Shown one piece after another: positions 15,807 to 25,251 of a stretch of 64,000 nt of DNA (its first letter is position 1; each line of letters begins with the position of its first letter). Both the position numbers and the translations under genes were made by a program. Below the pieces are notes generated by a model. The model was not told the DNA's origin. It worked only from the letters and a program-made list of their open reading frames with translations, and ran no database searches. The DNA comes from an uncultured Lachnospiraceae bacterium (GTDB lineage: Bacteria > Bacillota > Clostridia > Lachnospirales > Lachnospiraceae), in the NCBI GenBank assembly GCA_947631955.1, contig CANRNJ010000003.1:1-64000 (forward strand), read 5' to 3'.

Positions 15807-17291
15807 ATGAGAGGGATCGATACGCAGGTTCGTAAGAACAGACGCCGCATTTTCAAAGAAGTGGCTGAACTGGCTTATCATTCGGAAAATTTAATAGATG
15901 ATGTGGAAGCGCTCCCGTATAAGATCGTCGATTATGACGAATCGGAATATGAGAGCATCTACAGGGAACGGGCGATCGTCCGTGAGCGCATCCGTCTGGC
16001 CATGGGGCTTTCGCTGCGGCCGGAGAACCGTCTGGTCCATCTGACGCAGGGACTGGAAGAGAGCAATATCGCGGAGAAATATTATGAACCGCCGCTCATG
16101 CAGGTCATTCCTTCCGCATGCAACGCCTGCCCGGAGAATCGTTATCAGGTGACGGACCAGTGCAAGGGGTGCGTTGCCCATCCCTGCCGGGAAGTATGCC
16201 CGCGGGACGCCGTTTTCATGAAAAACGGCAAGTCGATGATCGATCAGGACAAATGCATCAAATGCGGTAAATGCAAAGCAGTCTGCCCGTACGACGCCAT
16301 ATCCCATCAGGTCAGGCCCTGTGCGGGAGCCTGCGGCGTGGGCGCCATCAAGAATGACGAAAAGGGGCGTGCGTTCATAGACAGCGACCTGTGCGTATCC
16401 TGCGGACAGTGCATGGTGAATTGTCCTTTTGGCGCGATCGCCGACAAATCGCAGATCTTTCAGCTGATACGCGCCATGCAGTCCGGTCATAAGATCATCG
16501 CGCAGGTGGCGCCTGCGTTCGCCGGACAGTTTGGACCGGACGTTACGCCGGATATGCTGAAGACGGCCTTGAAGGAACTGGGCTTTTATGATGTATACGA
16601 AACGGCGCTTGGGGCGGATCAGGGGGCCATGGCGGAAGCCGAGCACTATGCTTCGGAAGTGGCCACGGGAAAACTGCCGTTCAGCCTGACTTCGTGCTGT
16701 CCTTCGTGGTCCGTGCTGGCCAAGAGGTTTTTCCCGGAAACGATCGATAAGATATCCAACGCGCTGACGCCCATGGTGGCCACCGCACGGATCATCAAGG
16801 CGGATCATCCCGATGCCAAAGTGGTGTTTATCGGGCCGTGCGCTTCCAAGAAACTGGAGGCGTCCCGAAGGACGATCCGCTCCGACGTAGATTTTGTCAT
16901 TACTTTTGAAGAACTGGCAGGGATCTTTGAGGCAAAAAATATCCTGTTAAGTGAGATCCATGCGATGGACGAGCTTGCAGGCGCAACGGGCGCGGGACGC
17001 GGTTACGGAGTCGCCGGAGGCGTGGCAAGCGCCATAGAAGAATGTGTCAGGGAATATTATCCGGACATAGAAGTCAATATTGAACATGCCGAGAGCCTGT
17101 CGGAGTGTAAGAAGATGCTGATGTTAGCCAAGGCGGGCAAGAAAAACGGCTGCCTGATCGAGGGTATGGCATGTCCCGGCGGATGTATAGCAGGCGCAGG
17201 GACCAATATCGCGGTGGCGGCAGCCGCCAAAGCGGTTTCAGCCTTTAAGGACGCGGCGGATAAACGGATACCGGACAGGCAGGAGCAGTAG
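15807..17291 (+). CDS. [FeFe] hydrogenase, monomeric, group B-like
   Basis: A 494-residue iron-sulfur protein. Ferredoxin-type clusters lie at about 95-225 (CKGCVAHPCREVCP, CIKCGKCKAVCPYDAI, CVSCGQCMVNCPFGAI). The H-cluster motifs follow: SLTSCCPSW, FIGPCASKKLE and EGMACPGGCIAGAG, variants of the three hydrogenase signatures. The PCASKK and ACPGGC forms suit group B enzymes. It would couple ferredoxin oxidation to H2 formation, or sense H2. CGGAGG precedes ATG 15807; no maturase genes are nearby. Confidence 0.9.
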   Translation: MRGIDTQVRKNRRRIFKEVAELAYHSENLIDDVEALPYKIVDYDESEYESIYRERAIVRERIRLAMGLSLRPENRLVHLTQGLEESNIAEKYYEPPLMQVIPSACNACPENRYQVTDQCKGCVAHPCREVCPRDAVFMKNGKSMIDQDKCIKCGKCKAVCPYDAISHQVRPCAGACGVGAIKNDEKGRAFIDSDLCVSCGQCMVNCPFGAIADKSQIFQLIRAMQSGHKIIAQVAPAFAGQFGPDVTPDMLKTALKELGFYDVYETALGADQGAMAEAEHYASEVATGKLPFSLTSCCPSWSVLAKRFFPETIDKISNALTPMVATARIIKADHPDAKVVFIGPCASKKLEASRRTIRSDVDFVITFEELAGIFEAKNILLSEIHAMDELAGATGAGRGYGVAGGVASAIEECVREYYPDIEVNIEHAESLSECKKMLMLAKAGKKNGCLIEGMACPGGCIAGAGTNIAVAAAAKAVSAFKDAADKRIPDRQEQ

Positions 17292-17300
17292 GAGGACAAT

Positions 17301-17441
17301 AGTGTGTAAAATCACACTGATGTGCTGATTTTACACACAGGAATTTGTGCCGGAGCGTCACAAATTCCTCTGATGACAGACGCGAATTTGAGATTCGCGT
17401 CGCCTCTGTCGCGTAAACGCTCCAGAATGGAGATTAATATG
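17301..17441 (+). repeat. Structured intergenic element, copy 1 (gltX leader)
   Basis: About 140 bases with three consecutive hairpins: 17303-17339 (GTGTGTAAAATCA with TGATTTTACACAC), 17340-17368 (GGAATTTGTG with CACAAATTCC) and 17379-17401 (GACGCGAAT with ATTCGCGTC). GGAGCGT in the second loop (17352-17358) can pair with ACGCTCC (17417-17423), whose CTCC can instead pair with the Shine-Dalgarno GGAG (17429-17432). The element ends at the gltX ATG. A second copy precedes hflC. Confidence 0.85.
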
Positions 17442-18899
17442 GCAGTAAGAATAAGGACAAGATACGCGCCAAGCCCCACGGGGAAGATGCATGTGGGGAA
17501 TCTGCGCACGGCGCTGTATGAGTTTTTGATCGCAAAACACGCAGGCGGGGACTTTATGCTCCGCATCGAGGACACGGATCAGGAAAGATTTGTGGAGGGC
17601 GCCACGGATATTATTTACCGGACCTTGGAAAAAGCGGGTCTTACGCATGACGAAGGCCCGGATAAGGACGGCGGTTACGGCCCGTATGTGCAGAGCGAGC
17701 GTGTGAAGACCGGCATTTATATGAAATATGCGAAGGAACTGATCGAGAAGGGCGAGGCATATTACTGTTTCTGTGACAAGGAGCGCCTTGCTTCCTTAAA
17801 GATCAAAGTAGTGGAGGGAAAAGAGATCAGCGTCTACGACAAGCACTGTCTGCACCTGAGCAGAGAGGAGATCGAGGAAAACCTTGCGGCGGGCAGACCT
17901 TTTGTTATCCGCCAGAACAATCCCAGAGAGGGATCGACGACCTTCCACGACGAACTGTACGGCGATATCACGGTGGAAAACGCCGAATTGGACGATATGA
18001 TCCTGATCAAATCCGACGGCTATCCTACTTACAATTTTGCGAACGTGGTGGACGATCATACCATGAATATCACGCATGTGGTGAGAGGGAGCGAATACAT
18101 TTCCTCAGCCCCTAAGTATATGCGGCTGTACGAAGCTTTCGGATGGGAGTCGCCCGTATATGTGCACCTGCCCCTGATCACGGACGAGAATCATAAGAAA
18201 CTTGCCAAGAGAGGCGGGGCCTCGTCCTTTGAGGATCTCATGGAGAGCGGTTTTGTGGCGGAGGCTGTCGTGAATTTTATCGCGCTGCTTGGATGGAGCC
18301 CTGAGGATAACCGCGAGATCTTTTCTCTGGAGGAGCTGATACAGAAATTTGATTACCACCGGATCAGCAGATCCCCGGCGGTCTTTGATATCGTAAAGCT
18401 GCGCTGGATGAACGGCGAGTACCTCAAAGCCATGGACGAAGACCGGTTCTATGAGATGGCGGAACCCTATTTAAAAAAGGCCCTTACGAAGGATCTTGAT
18501 CTTCGCAGGATCGCATCCATGGTTAAGACAAGAATAGAAGTTTTTCCGGATATCATGGAAATGGTCGATTTCTTTGAGAAACTTCCGGAGTACGATGTGG
18601 AGATGTATACGCATAAGAAGATGAAGACGGACAGGGATTCCAGTCTGGAAGTGCTCCGGGATCTTCTCCCGATCCTTGAGGACCAGACGGATTACAGCAA
18701 CGACGCCCTGTATCAGACATTGACCGCTTATGTGGAAAAGAAGGGCTGTAAGAACGGCTATGTGATGTGGCCGGTGAGAACGGCATTGTCCGGTAAGCAG
18801 ATGACACCGGCGGGCGCTACGGAGATCATGGAAATACTCGGCAAGGAGGAATCGCTTGCCAGAATCCGCGAAGGGATCAGAAAACTGGAGAATGACTGA
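17439..18899 (+). CDS. gltX: Glutamyl-tRNA synthetase
   Basis: A 486-residue class I synthetase that charges tRNA with glutamate. The catalytic HIGH region reads [17 protein letters not shown], and the KMSKS loop is the variant [25 protein letters not shown] and the C-terminal anticodon-binding helices are in the expected order. ATG 17439 has GGAG at 17429 supplied by the structured element that covers its leader. Its stop overlaps the helicase start by eight bases. Regulation through the leader structure is likely but unproven. Confidence 0.95.
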   Translation: MAVRIRTRYAPSPTGKMHVGNLRTALYEFLIAKHAGGDFMLRIEDTDQERFVEGATDIIYRTLEKAGLTHDEGPDKDGGYGPYVQSERVKTGIYMKYAKELIEKGEAYYCFCDKERLASLKIKVVEGKEISVYDKHCLHLSREEIEENLAAGRPFVIRQNNPREGSTTFHDELYGDITVENAELDDMILIKSDGYPTYNFANVVDDHTMNITHVVRGSEYISSAPKYMRLYEAFGWESPVYVHLPLITDENHKKLAKRGGASSFEDLMESGFVAEAVVNFIALLGWSPEDNREIFSLEELIQKFDYHRISRSPAVFDIVKLRWMNGEYLKAMDEDRFYEMAEPYLKKALTKDLDLRRIASMVKTRIEVFPDIMEMVDFFEKLPEYDVEMYTHKKMKTDRDSSLEVLRDLLPILEDQTDYSNDALYQTLTAYVEKKGCKNGYVMWPVRTALSGKQMTPAGATEIMEILGKEESLARIREGIRKLEND

Positions 18900-20859
18900 G
18901 AGAAGACCGGATCCTGATCAGGAGAGAGCGATCAGGCACACTGTCGGGGCCGCGCAGGTTTTTGCGGGCCCCGGAAGCGGCAAGACCTACGTCACCGTAC
19001 ACCGCATCAAGTATCTCATCGAACATCACGGCGCAGACCCTGCGCACATTCTTGTCATCACATTTACAAAAGCTGCGGCACAGGAGATGCAGCAGCGTTT
19101 CTTCCGCCTTATGGAACCGGAACGGCCGCCGGTGAGATTTGGCACATTTCATGCCGTGTTTTATCACATTCTGAAACATTCGGCGCAGTATCGCGGTCAT
19201 ACGATCATAACGGAATCGGAGAAGAAAAGATTATTGCGTAAGATCCTTCGTCTGCACAGGCGTTTCGCGTGCGTTCAGGAAGAGGATATGGAGGAGATAG
19301 AAACATGCTTAAAGCGTTATACTGACCGCACCGGAGATATGCGTCTTTCGATCAGGGAACTGACCGGGGAGGATATCCGTTTTCTGGCGGAAGAATACGA
19401 AGCCTGTCTGCGCGAATTCAAACAGATGGATTTTGACGGCGTTATCCGGCATTGCAGGGCGCTTCTTTCAGAAGACAGAGAACTGCTGGATCATTGGAGA
19501 AGACAGTTTACCTATATCATGATCGACGAGTTTCAGGACATTTCTCCCGATCAGTATGAAATCGTCCGGATGCTTGCCGCTCCGGAAAATAATCTGTTTG
19601 TCGTGGGAGATGACGACCAGTCCATCTATGGATTCCGGGGAGCCAGTCCGGAGTGTATGCAGGCTTTTTTCCGGGATTACCCGGAAGCAGAAAGGATGTT
19701 TCTAAACGTTAATTACCGGTGCGGCCGCCGGATCGTGGAAGCGGCGGGAAAAGTGATCGCGGAGAATGAACAGCGGACCGCCAAAGAGATCAAAGCCTTT
19801 CATGAAGAGGGCGCCGGTTTCCGGCTCTGTTTGTTCGACGAGGAAAAAGAGGAGGAAGGATTCCTGATCCGCGAACTTGCGGACCGGCAGAACGCCGGAG
19901 AAACGGACCGCTGCGCCATGATATGCCGCACCCATTTTGACTGCGCCATATGGGCGGGGAATCTCAGGAAACACGGGATCGCTTTCCGGCTCAAAGAAAG
20001 ACCGGCGGATCCTTTCCGTCATTTTGTGGTGCTTGACATCATGGCGTACCTTGCGCTGGCCAACGGGGATATGCAGCGCAGACATTTCCTGCGCATTATG
20101 AACCGTCCGGTCCGGTATTTCCGGAGAGAATGTGTCCCGGAGGAGGCGCTTACCGAAGAGGATATCCTGTCGTACTATCAGGACAGCCCCGGACTGCAGC
20201 GGGAAGTGCGGAAGCTTTTTGCGGACATCAGGAGTCTGGGCGGCAGGAAAATCACGCTTCAGATCCATTATATCCGCCATGTGATCGGTTATGACAGATA
20301 CCTGGCGGAAAAGTACGGCACGCAGAAGGCGGCGGAATACATCCGCACAGCGGACGATTTTCAGAAGCTGTCGGAACAGTTTGCCACATACGGGGAACTG
20401 TGCGGTTATATCAGCCGGTATGAGGAAACGGCGGCTTCCAATGCGAAAGAGGAATCTCATGACTCCAAGGAAGGGCCGGGAATAAGGCTTATGACGATGC
20501 ACGCGTCCAAGGGATTGGAGTTCGATACGGTGTATCTGCCGGACTGTCAGGAGGGCAGGATCCCTTCGGGAAAGGCGGAAACCAAAGAAGAGATTGAGGA
20601 AGAGCGGCGTATGCTGTATGTGGCCATGACGAGGGCCAAGAAGGAACTGTGCATGACGGCCTGCAAAGGAAAAAGCGGAAAGGATGCGCCTTCCCGCTTT
20701 CTGAAGTGTCTGGTTCAGTCTTCTTCGTCCACCAGTTCGTCAAATTCCGCCGCGTCCAGATATTCGTCAAAGGCATCCGCCACAGCGTCGTATTCGTCGT
20801 CGTCATCGATATATTCAAGTTCCGGCTCCTCGTTTGGATCGTCCGGATTCTCGCGGTAG
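18892..20859 (+). CDS. UvrD/Rep-family DNA helicase
   Basis: A 655-residue superfamily 1 helicase: Walker A AGPGSGKT, Ia [12 protein letters not shown], Walker [41 protein letters not shown] and [15 protein letters not shown]. It unwinds DNA from 3' to 5' in repair or replication. It is shorter than typical PcrA. The last 45 or so residues are a Ser-rich tail that exists because the gene runs 145 bases into the oppositely oriented DUF1292 gene. ATG 18892 overlaps the gltX stop, implying coupling. Confidence 0.93.
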   Translation: MTERRPDPDQERAIRHTVGAAQVFAGPGSGKTYVTVHRIKYLIEHHGADPAHILVITFTKAAAQEMQQRFFRLMEPERPPVRFGTFHAVFYHILKHSAQYRGHTIITESEKKRLLRKILRLHRRFACVQEEDMEEIETCLKRYTDRTGDMRLSIRELTGEDIRFLAEEYEACLREFKQMDFDGVIRHCRALLSEDRELLDHWRRQFTYIMIDEFQDISPDQYEIVRMLAAPENNLFVVGDDDQSIYGFRGASPECMQAFFRDYPEAERMFLNVNYRCGRRIVEAAGKVIAENEQRTAKEIKAFHEEGAGFRLCLFDEEKEEEGFLIRELADRQNAGETDRCAMICRTHFDCAIWAGNLRKHGIAFRLKERPADPFRHFVVLDIMAYLALANGDMQRRHFLRIMNRPVRYFRRECVPEEALTEEDILSYYQDSPGLQREVRKLFADIRSLGGRKITLQIHYIRHVIGYDRYLAEKYGTQKAAEYIRTADDFQKLSEQFATYGELCGYISRYEETAASNAKEESHDSKEGPGIRLMTMHASKGLEFDTVYLPDCQEGRIPSGKAETKEEIEEERRMLYVAMTRAKKELCMTACKGKSGKDAPSRFLKCLVQSSSSTSSSNSAASRYSSKASATASYSSSSSIYSSSGSSFGSSGFSR

Positions 20860-21056
20860 CGGTAGAACCAGACTTCTCCGTCCGCATTGTCCCCGTTTTC
20901 GTCAAGAGGTAACAGCGCAATATAGTCTTGTCCGGATACCGGAAGGATAGTTACCACGGCACAGTTGACGGTCGTACCGTCTTCCAGTTCCAGATCTACC
21001 GTCATTTCTTCCGCATCGTAGCCGTTATCCGCGCTTTTGTCATTGTTTCTGCCCAT
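20715..21056 (-). CDS. DUF1292 family protein
   Basis: A 113-residue acidic protein with the DUF1292 core ([39 protein letters not shown]) and a very acidic tail rich in Asp/Glu/Tyr. Family role unknown; it is common in Firmicutes. AAGGAGG precedes the ATG at 21056. Its 3' 145 bases overlap the helicase gene tail to tail. Confidence 0.9.
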   Translation of the reverse strand: MGRNNDKSADNGYDAEEMTVDLELEDGTTVNCAVVTILPVSGQDYIALLPLDENGDNADGEVWFYRYRENPDDPNEEPELEYIDDDDEYDAVADAFDEYLDAAEFDELVDEED

Positions 21057-21227
21057 ATAACTGCCTCCTTACATACTGGAATAGTTATATTTTACAGAAA
21101 ACGGTCAAGATATTCAATGCAGAAATATTTTTTTATTCAGTAAAAAGAGTTTCTATGGTAATATATATGTGCGATGTGATAAAATACACACAGCAGCGTA
21201 GAAACGATCAGTACACCGGAGGGTTTT

Positions 21228-23165
21228 ATGCATATAGAATACAAAGTTAAAGCAGACCGGGCCTATCCGCTGGGCGCTTTTCTGGACAGGGACGGACTTC
21301 ATATTTCCGCAGTATGCGACTGTGCGGATCCGGCAGAAGAGGGCGGATTCGGCGTCATGCTGTACGACAGAAGACACAAGAACGGCATCCGGATCCCGTT
21401 CCCGCAGGAGAGCAGGGTGGGCGGGGTGTATTCCATGCTGCTTGCGGATTATCAGGACAAAGACTGCCGTTATCTCTTATATTGCGGCGGCAGGATGTGG
21501 CAGGATCCCTATTGCAGAAAGGTGGACGATCCTTACCGGTACGGGGCAGTCAAGAGCAATATGCCCAGATGCATGATCCAAGGGGAGGCTTACGACTGGG
21601 GCGGCGACCGGCCCCTGCGCTGCCCGTATGAGGATATGATCCTCTATGCCCTGCATGTGCGCGGTTTTACGAAGCACAGGTCTTCCGGAGTCGAGCACAA
21701 GGGCACTTACCGCGGGATCACGGAGAAGATACCGTATCTGGCCGATCTGGGGATCACTTCGATCCTCCTCATGCCCTGTTATGAATTTGACGAGGTTATG
21801 GATCAGGATTTCTGGTCCGGGCGCACCCCTATGGAACAGGGGACGGTCCCCGGCAGACAGGCGCCTTTGAATACCGATGCAGACGGCGGCACGGCATCTG
21901 GCGCAGGCGGCAGGGTCAGACAGCGCATAAGGCTGAATTACTGGGGGTATCAGGAAGGGCTGTATTACGTCCCAAAGAGCAGCTACGCATACGGAAAGGA
22001 TCCGGTGGGAGAGTATAAGGACATGGTAAAGGCGCTGCACCGGAACGGGATCGAAGTGCTCATGCAGTTTTATTTTCCGCCGGGCGTCACGTCGATAGAA
22101 ATGCTGGATATCCTGAAATATTGGGTCATTGAATATCATATAGACGGTTTTCATGTGATGGGCGTCGATCTTCCGATCGAACTGTTTGCAAAAGATCCGT
22201 TTTTAAGCGATACCAAAATACTGACCGAGCAGCAGTACAGCCCGAACGCGGAAGACCGTATGAGCAGGACACGCTGTCTTGGATGGCTGAACGACGGGTT
22301 CCTGTTTGACGTCCGCCGCGTGCTGAAAGGCGACGACAATATGATCAATCAGCTGATCTATCATATGCGCAATAACCGCCCGGAAAACGGAATAGTCAAC
22401 TATATCGCGAAATGGGACGGGATGCGCTTGGCCGACATCGTTTCCTATGACCGCAAACACAATGAGAACAACGGAGAGGCCAATCAGGACGGCTCTGATT
22501 ATAATTGCAGCTGGAACTGCGGCGTAGAGGGCAGAAGCCGCCGGAAAAACATTACGGATCTCCGGCTGCGGCAGATGAAGAACGCTTTGACGCTTGTATT
22601 TTTGTCGCAGGGGACGCCGCTTCTGTACAGCGGGGATGAATTCGGCAATACGCAGGAAGGAAACAACAATCCGTACTGTCAGGACAATGCGGTCGCATGG
22701 ATCAAGTGGAACCGGTCGGAGGACGGGAACACGCTGCTTGGGTATACCAAACGGCTGATCGCCTTCCGCAGGGCCCATCCGATCCTGCACAGCCCGGCTC
22801 CGCTCAAAGGAATGGATTATCTGTCCTGCGGCTATCCCGATATCTCCTTTCACGGGCATGAGGCATGGCGGCCCGACACGAGTCCCGCCAGCCGCAGCAT
22901 CGGAGTCATGTACTGCGGACGCTACGGCATAACGGGCGGCGCCGAAGACGATAAGTTTATCTTTATCGGCGTCAATCTGTACTGGTCATCCTATCGTCTG
23001 GGGCTCCCGCAGCTGCCGAAAGGCATGGAGTGGACTCTGTATGCTTCCACCGACCCGCAGGACATGGAGAGCGATCCGACAAAGGAGCGGCCCGGAACGG
23101 AGGGACCTATGCAGGAGATCTGTGTAAAGCCCCGGACCATTGTGATATACGTCGCAGAGGCCTGA
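21228..23165 (+). CDS. GlgX-like alpha-amylase-family protein with degenerate active site
   Basis: A 645-residue relative of glycogen debranching enzymes: N-terminal beta domain, GH13 barrel (YALHVRGFTKHRSSG, GTYRGITEKIPYLADLGI, NYWGYQEGLYYVPKSSYA) and C-terminal domain. The usual catalytic motifs are altered: DGFRFDLA reads DGFHVMGVD, so the nucleophile Asp position holds Met; DVVYNH is replaced by MQFYFPPG; and HDGF reads WDGM. LSQGTPLLYSGDEFGNTQ is normal. It may bind glycogen or act as a pseudoenzyme. Expressed alone after a 170-base gap. Confidence 0.85.
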   Translation: MHIEYKVKADRAYPLGAFLDRDGLHISAVCDCADPAEEGGFGVMLYDRRHKNGIRIPFPQESRVGGVYSMLLADYQDKDCRYLLYCGGRMWQDPYCRKVDDPYRYGAVKSNMPRCMIQGEAYDWGGDRPLRCPYEDMILYALHVRGFTKHRSSGVEHKGTYRGITEKIPYLADLGITSILLMPCYEFDEVMDQDFWSGRTPMEQGTVPGRQAPLNTDADGGTASGAGGRVRQRIRLNYWGYQEGLYYVPKSSYAYGKDPVGEYKDMVKALHRNGIEVLMQFYFPPGVTSIEMLDILKYWVIEYHIDGFHVMGVDLPIELFAKDPFLSDTKILTEQQYSPNAEDRMSRTRCLGWLNDGFLFDVRRVLKGDDNMINQLIYHMRNNRPENGIVNYIAKWDGMRLADIVSYDRKHNENNGEANQDGSDYNCSWNCGVEGRSRRKNITDLRLRQMKNALTLVFLSQGTPLLYSGDEFGNTQEGNNNPYCQDNAVAWIKWNRSEDGNTLLGYTKRLIAFRRAHPILHSPAPLKGMDYLSCGYPDISFHGHEAWRPDTSPASRSIGVMYCGRYGITGGAEDDKFIFIGVNLYWSSYRLGLPQLPKGMEWTLYASTDPQDMESDPTKERPGTEGPMQEICVKPRTIVIYVAEA

Positions 23166-23184
23166 TAAGGGCGGGGAGAGGACA

Positions 23185-23730
23185 ATGAATAAAGCATGGA
23201 ATCATTTTAAGACCATCACCCGTCATAAGCTGTTGGTGATGGAAGGCTGCTTTAAAGTGGGATTGTACTGGCAGGGGATCACGCACGACCTGTCCAAATA
23301 CAGTCCCAGTGAATTTGTCGTGGGAGCCAGATACTGGCAGGGAAACAGAAGCCCCAACAATGCGGAGCGGGAGGACAAAGGCTATTCCTCCGCATGGCTG
23401 CATCACAAGGGGCACAACAGACATCATTTTGAGTACTGGCTGGATTACAGCGCTCATGACAATGCCGGTGAGATCGTTCCGGTGCCTATACCGCTTAAAT
23501 ATGTGATCGAGATGTTTATAGACCGGATCGCGGCATGTAAGGTATATAACGGGAAAGCCTATACGGATAAGGATCCCCTCGCGTATTACCAGTCAACCAG
23601 CGCGCCGCCTCCGCTGCATCCCAAGACAAAGCACCAGCTTGAATTTCTGCTTCATATGCTGGCTGACTGCGGTGAGGAGAAGACGTTCCAATATATAAGA
23701 ACAAAGATCCTGCGCCGCAGTAAAAGATAA
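23185..23730 (+). CDS. DUF5662 family protein
   Basis: A 181-residue protein with the DUF5662 pattern: HFKTITRHKLLVMEGCFKVG, GITHDLSKYSPSEF, HHKGHNRHHFEYW and a central Asp. The many conserved His/Asp residues (THDLSKYS, HHKGHNRHH) suggest metal binding, perhaps an HD-like hydrolase, but activity is not established. It lies 19 bases after the GlgX-like gene and may share its mRNA. Confidence 0.88.
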   Translation: MNKAWNHFKTITRHKLLVMEGCFKVGLYWQGITHDLSKYSPSEFVVGARYWQGNRSPNNAEREDKGYSSAWLHHKGHNRHHFEYWLDYSAHDNAGEIVPVPIPLKYVIEMFIDRIAACKVYNGKAYTDKDPLAYYQSTSAPPPLHPKTKHQLEFLLHMLADCGEEKTFQYIRTKILRRSKR

Positions 23731-23794
23731 AAAGATATGTGGCATCCGATCTCCTTATGCATAGCATATAGTATGAAAATAAGGAGATATGCGT

Positions 23795-24139
23795 ATGAAT
23801 TCTTGGTTGATCTTGTTGTTATTACTGTTGGGCGGTCAAAACGGCTGTGACGATCCTGCGGACTGCGGCTGCGGCGGTCATGGGAACTTCGGCCGTACCG
23901 GAGGAAGAGATCGGTTCGGCAGCGGCGACTGCGGCTGCAGCGAGGAAAGAGGACGAAACAGCGGCGACTGCGGCTGCGGCGAGGAAAGAGGACGAAACAG
24001 CGGCGACTGCGGCTGCGGCGGAGAAAGAGATCAAAACGGCAATGACTGCGGCTGCGCCGATGTGAACGAGTCCCGTTTTGAACCCCGTTTTGAGTCCGGT
24101 CCCTTTGGCAGTCCGGGCTGCGGATGCAGCGGTCAATAA
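23795..24139 (+). CDS. Cys/Gly-rich tandem-repeat protein with hydrophobic N-terminus
   Basis: A 114-residue protein: a leucine-rich segment at residues 4-12 (LILLLLLLGG), then repeated DCGC motifs (about 23-26, 46-49, 58-61, 71-74, 84-87 and CGCSG at the end) separated by charged linkers EERGRNSG. At DNA level the linker plus motif repeats with a 39-bp period (23921, 23960, 23999). AAGGAG precedes ATG 23795. Possible roles include metal binding, a disulfide-linked surface or coat polymer, or a peptide precursor; none is proven. Confidence 0.75.
   Translation: MNSWLILLLLLLGGQNGCDDPADCGCGGHGNFGRTGGRDRFGSGDCGCSEERGRNSGDCGCGEERGRNSGDCGCGGERDQNGNDCGCADVNESRFEPRFESGPFGSPGCGCSGQ
23921..24037 (+). 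repeat. 39-bp tandem repeat in the Cys-rich gene
   Basis: Three consecutive 39-bp units start at 23921, 23960 and 23999, each beginning AGCGGCGACTGCGGCTGC. The third degenerates after 25 bases. The unit length is a multiple of three, so copy-number change would keep the frame. Confidence 0.85.
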
Positions 24140-24150
24140 TTGTAATGTGC

Positions 24151-24184
24151 TGCCCTTTCTTTTTGTTGACGGGAAGAAAGGGCA
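24151..24184. terminator. Hairpin between the Cys-rich gene and trpS
   Basis: TGCCCTTTCTT (24151-24161) pairs perfectly with AAGAAAGGGCA (24174-24184) across a 12-base loop. The T-run (24196-24201) is separated by a dozen bases, so it is an imperfect terminator or leader structure. Confidence 0.5.
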
Positions 24185-24243
24185 ATGTTAAACTGTTTTT
24201 TGGTACAAACCTAGGAGTATATGCTCCGGAACGGAGGACGATC

Positions 24244-25248
24244 ATGTTAGACGATAAGAAAGTTTTGTTCAGCGGGATGCAGGCGACCGGAAACCTGACT
24301 CTCGGAAATTATCTGGGAGCCCTTAAGAATTGGATAACGCTGTGTGATGAATATATGTGTTTCTATTCGGTGGTCGATCTACATTCCATTACGATAAGGC
24401 AGGATCCTGCGGAACTCCGCAGAAGGGCGAGAAATCTGCTGACTCTGTATATCGCTGCGGGCCTCGATCCGGAGAAGAACTGCATCTATTATCAGTCCCA
24501 TGTTTCGGGACATGCCGAGCTGTCATGGATATTGAACTGCTTTACTTATATGGGAGAACTGAACCGTATGACGCAGTATAAGGACAAGGCGGCAAAACAT
24601 GCGGACAACATCAATGCGGGCCTCTTTACCTATCCGGTCCTGATGGCGGCGGACATTCTGCTGTATCAGACGGACGTGGTTCCCGTAGGGAAAGATCAGC
24701 TGCAGCATCTGGAGATCACAAGGGACATTGCGCAGCGTTTCAATGCGGTCTACGGGGATGTGTTTACGATCCCGGAACCTTATATCGGCAAGGCGGGTGC
24801 GAGCATCAAGAGCCTTCAGGATCCGGCCAAGAAAATGTCCAAGTCGGACGAGAACCCCAATGCCAGCATCTATCTGATGGACGATCCCGATACGATCCGG
24901 CGTAAATTCAAGAGAGCCGTGACGGATTCCGTGGGCTGTGTACGCTATACGGACGAACAGCCGGGGATCCATAATCTGATCGATATTTACAGCGTATGCA
25001 CAGGTAAGACGGCCGAGGAAGTGGAGAAGGAATTCGACGGGAAAGGGTACGGCGAATTTAAGGAAGCGGCAGGCGAGGCGGTAATCGGCATACTGAAACC
25101 GCTTCAGGATCGTTTTAACGACCTTGCCAAAAACAAAGACTATATTGACAAGATCATCAAAGAAAATGCGGAGAAGGCTGATTATTACGCAACCAAGACC
25201 CTCCGCAAAGTACAAAAGAAGGTCGGCTTCCCGGAGAGGATCCGCTGA
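24244..25248 (+). CDS. trpS: Tryptophanyl-tRNA synthetase
   Basis: A 334-residue class I synthetase: LFSGMQATGNLTLGNYLGA (HIGH-equivalent region), the Trp pocket MVLMAADILLYQTDVVPVG-like stretch (seen as VLMAADILLYQTDVVPVGKD) and KKMSKSDENP (KMSKS). It charges tRNA with tryptophan. GGAGGA precedes ATG 24244. The start of the leader holds three mutually pairable segments (GGAG 24214, CTCC 24224, GGAG 24233), the last being the Shine-Dalgarno. No T-box is seen. Confidence 0.95.
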   Translation: MLDDKKVLFSGMQATGNLTLGNYLGALKNWITLCDEYMCFYSVVDLHSITIRQDPAELRRRARNLLTLYIAAGLDPEKNCIYYQSHVSGHAELSWILNCFTYMGELNRMTQYKDKAAKHADNINAGLFTYPVLMAADILLYQTDVVPVGKDQLQHLEITRDIAQRFNAVYGDVFTIPEPYIGKAGASIKSLQDPAKKMSKSDENPNASIYLMDDPDTIRRKFKRAVTDSVGCVRYTDEQPGIHNLIDIYSVCTGKTAEEVEKEFDGKGYGEFKEAAGEAVIGILKPLQDRFNDLAKNKDYIDKIIKENAEKADYYATKTLRKVQKKVGFPERIR

Positions 25249-25251
25249 TCT

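Noticed and set aside
23921-24037. 39-bp repeats considered as a CRISPR array
   Set aside because: The units are contiguous, without unique spacers, and in frame within a coding sequence.
24140-24243. T-box considered in the trpS leader
   Set aside because: The leader is only about 100 bases and lacks the T-box sequence and specifier-loop features.
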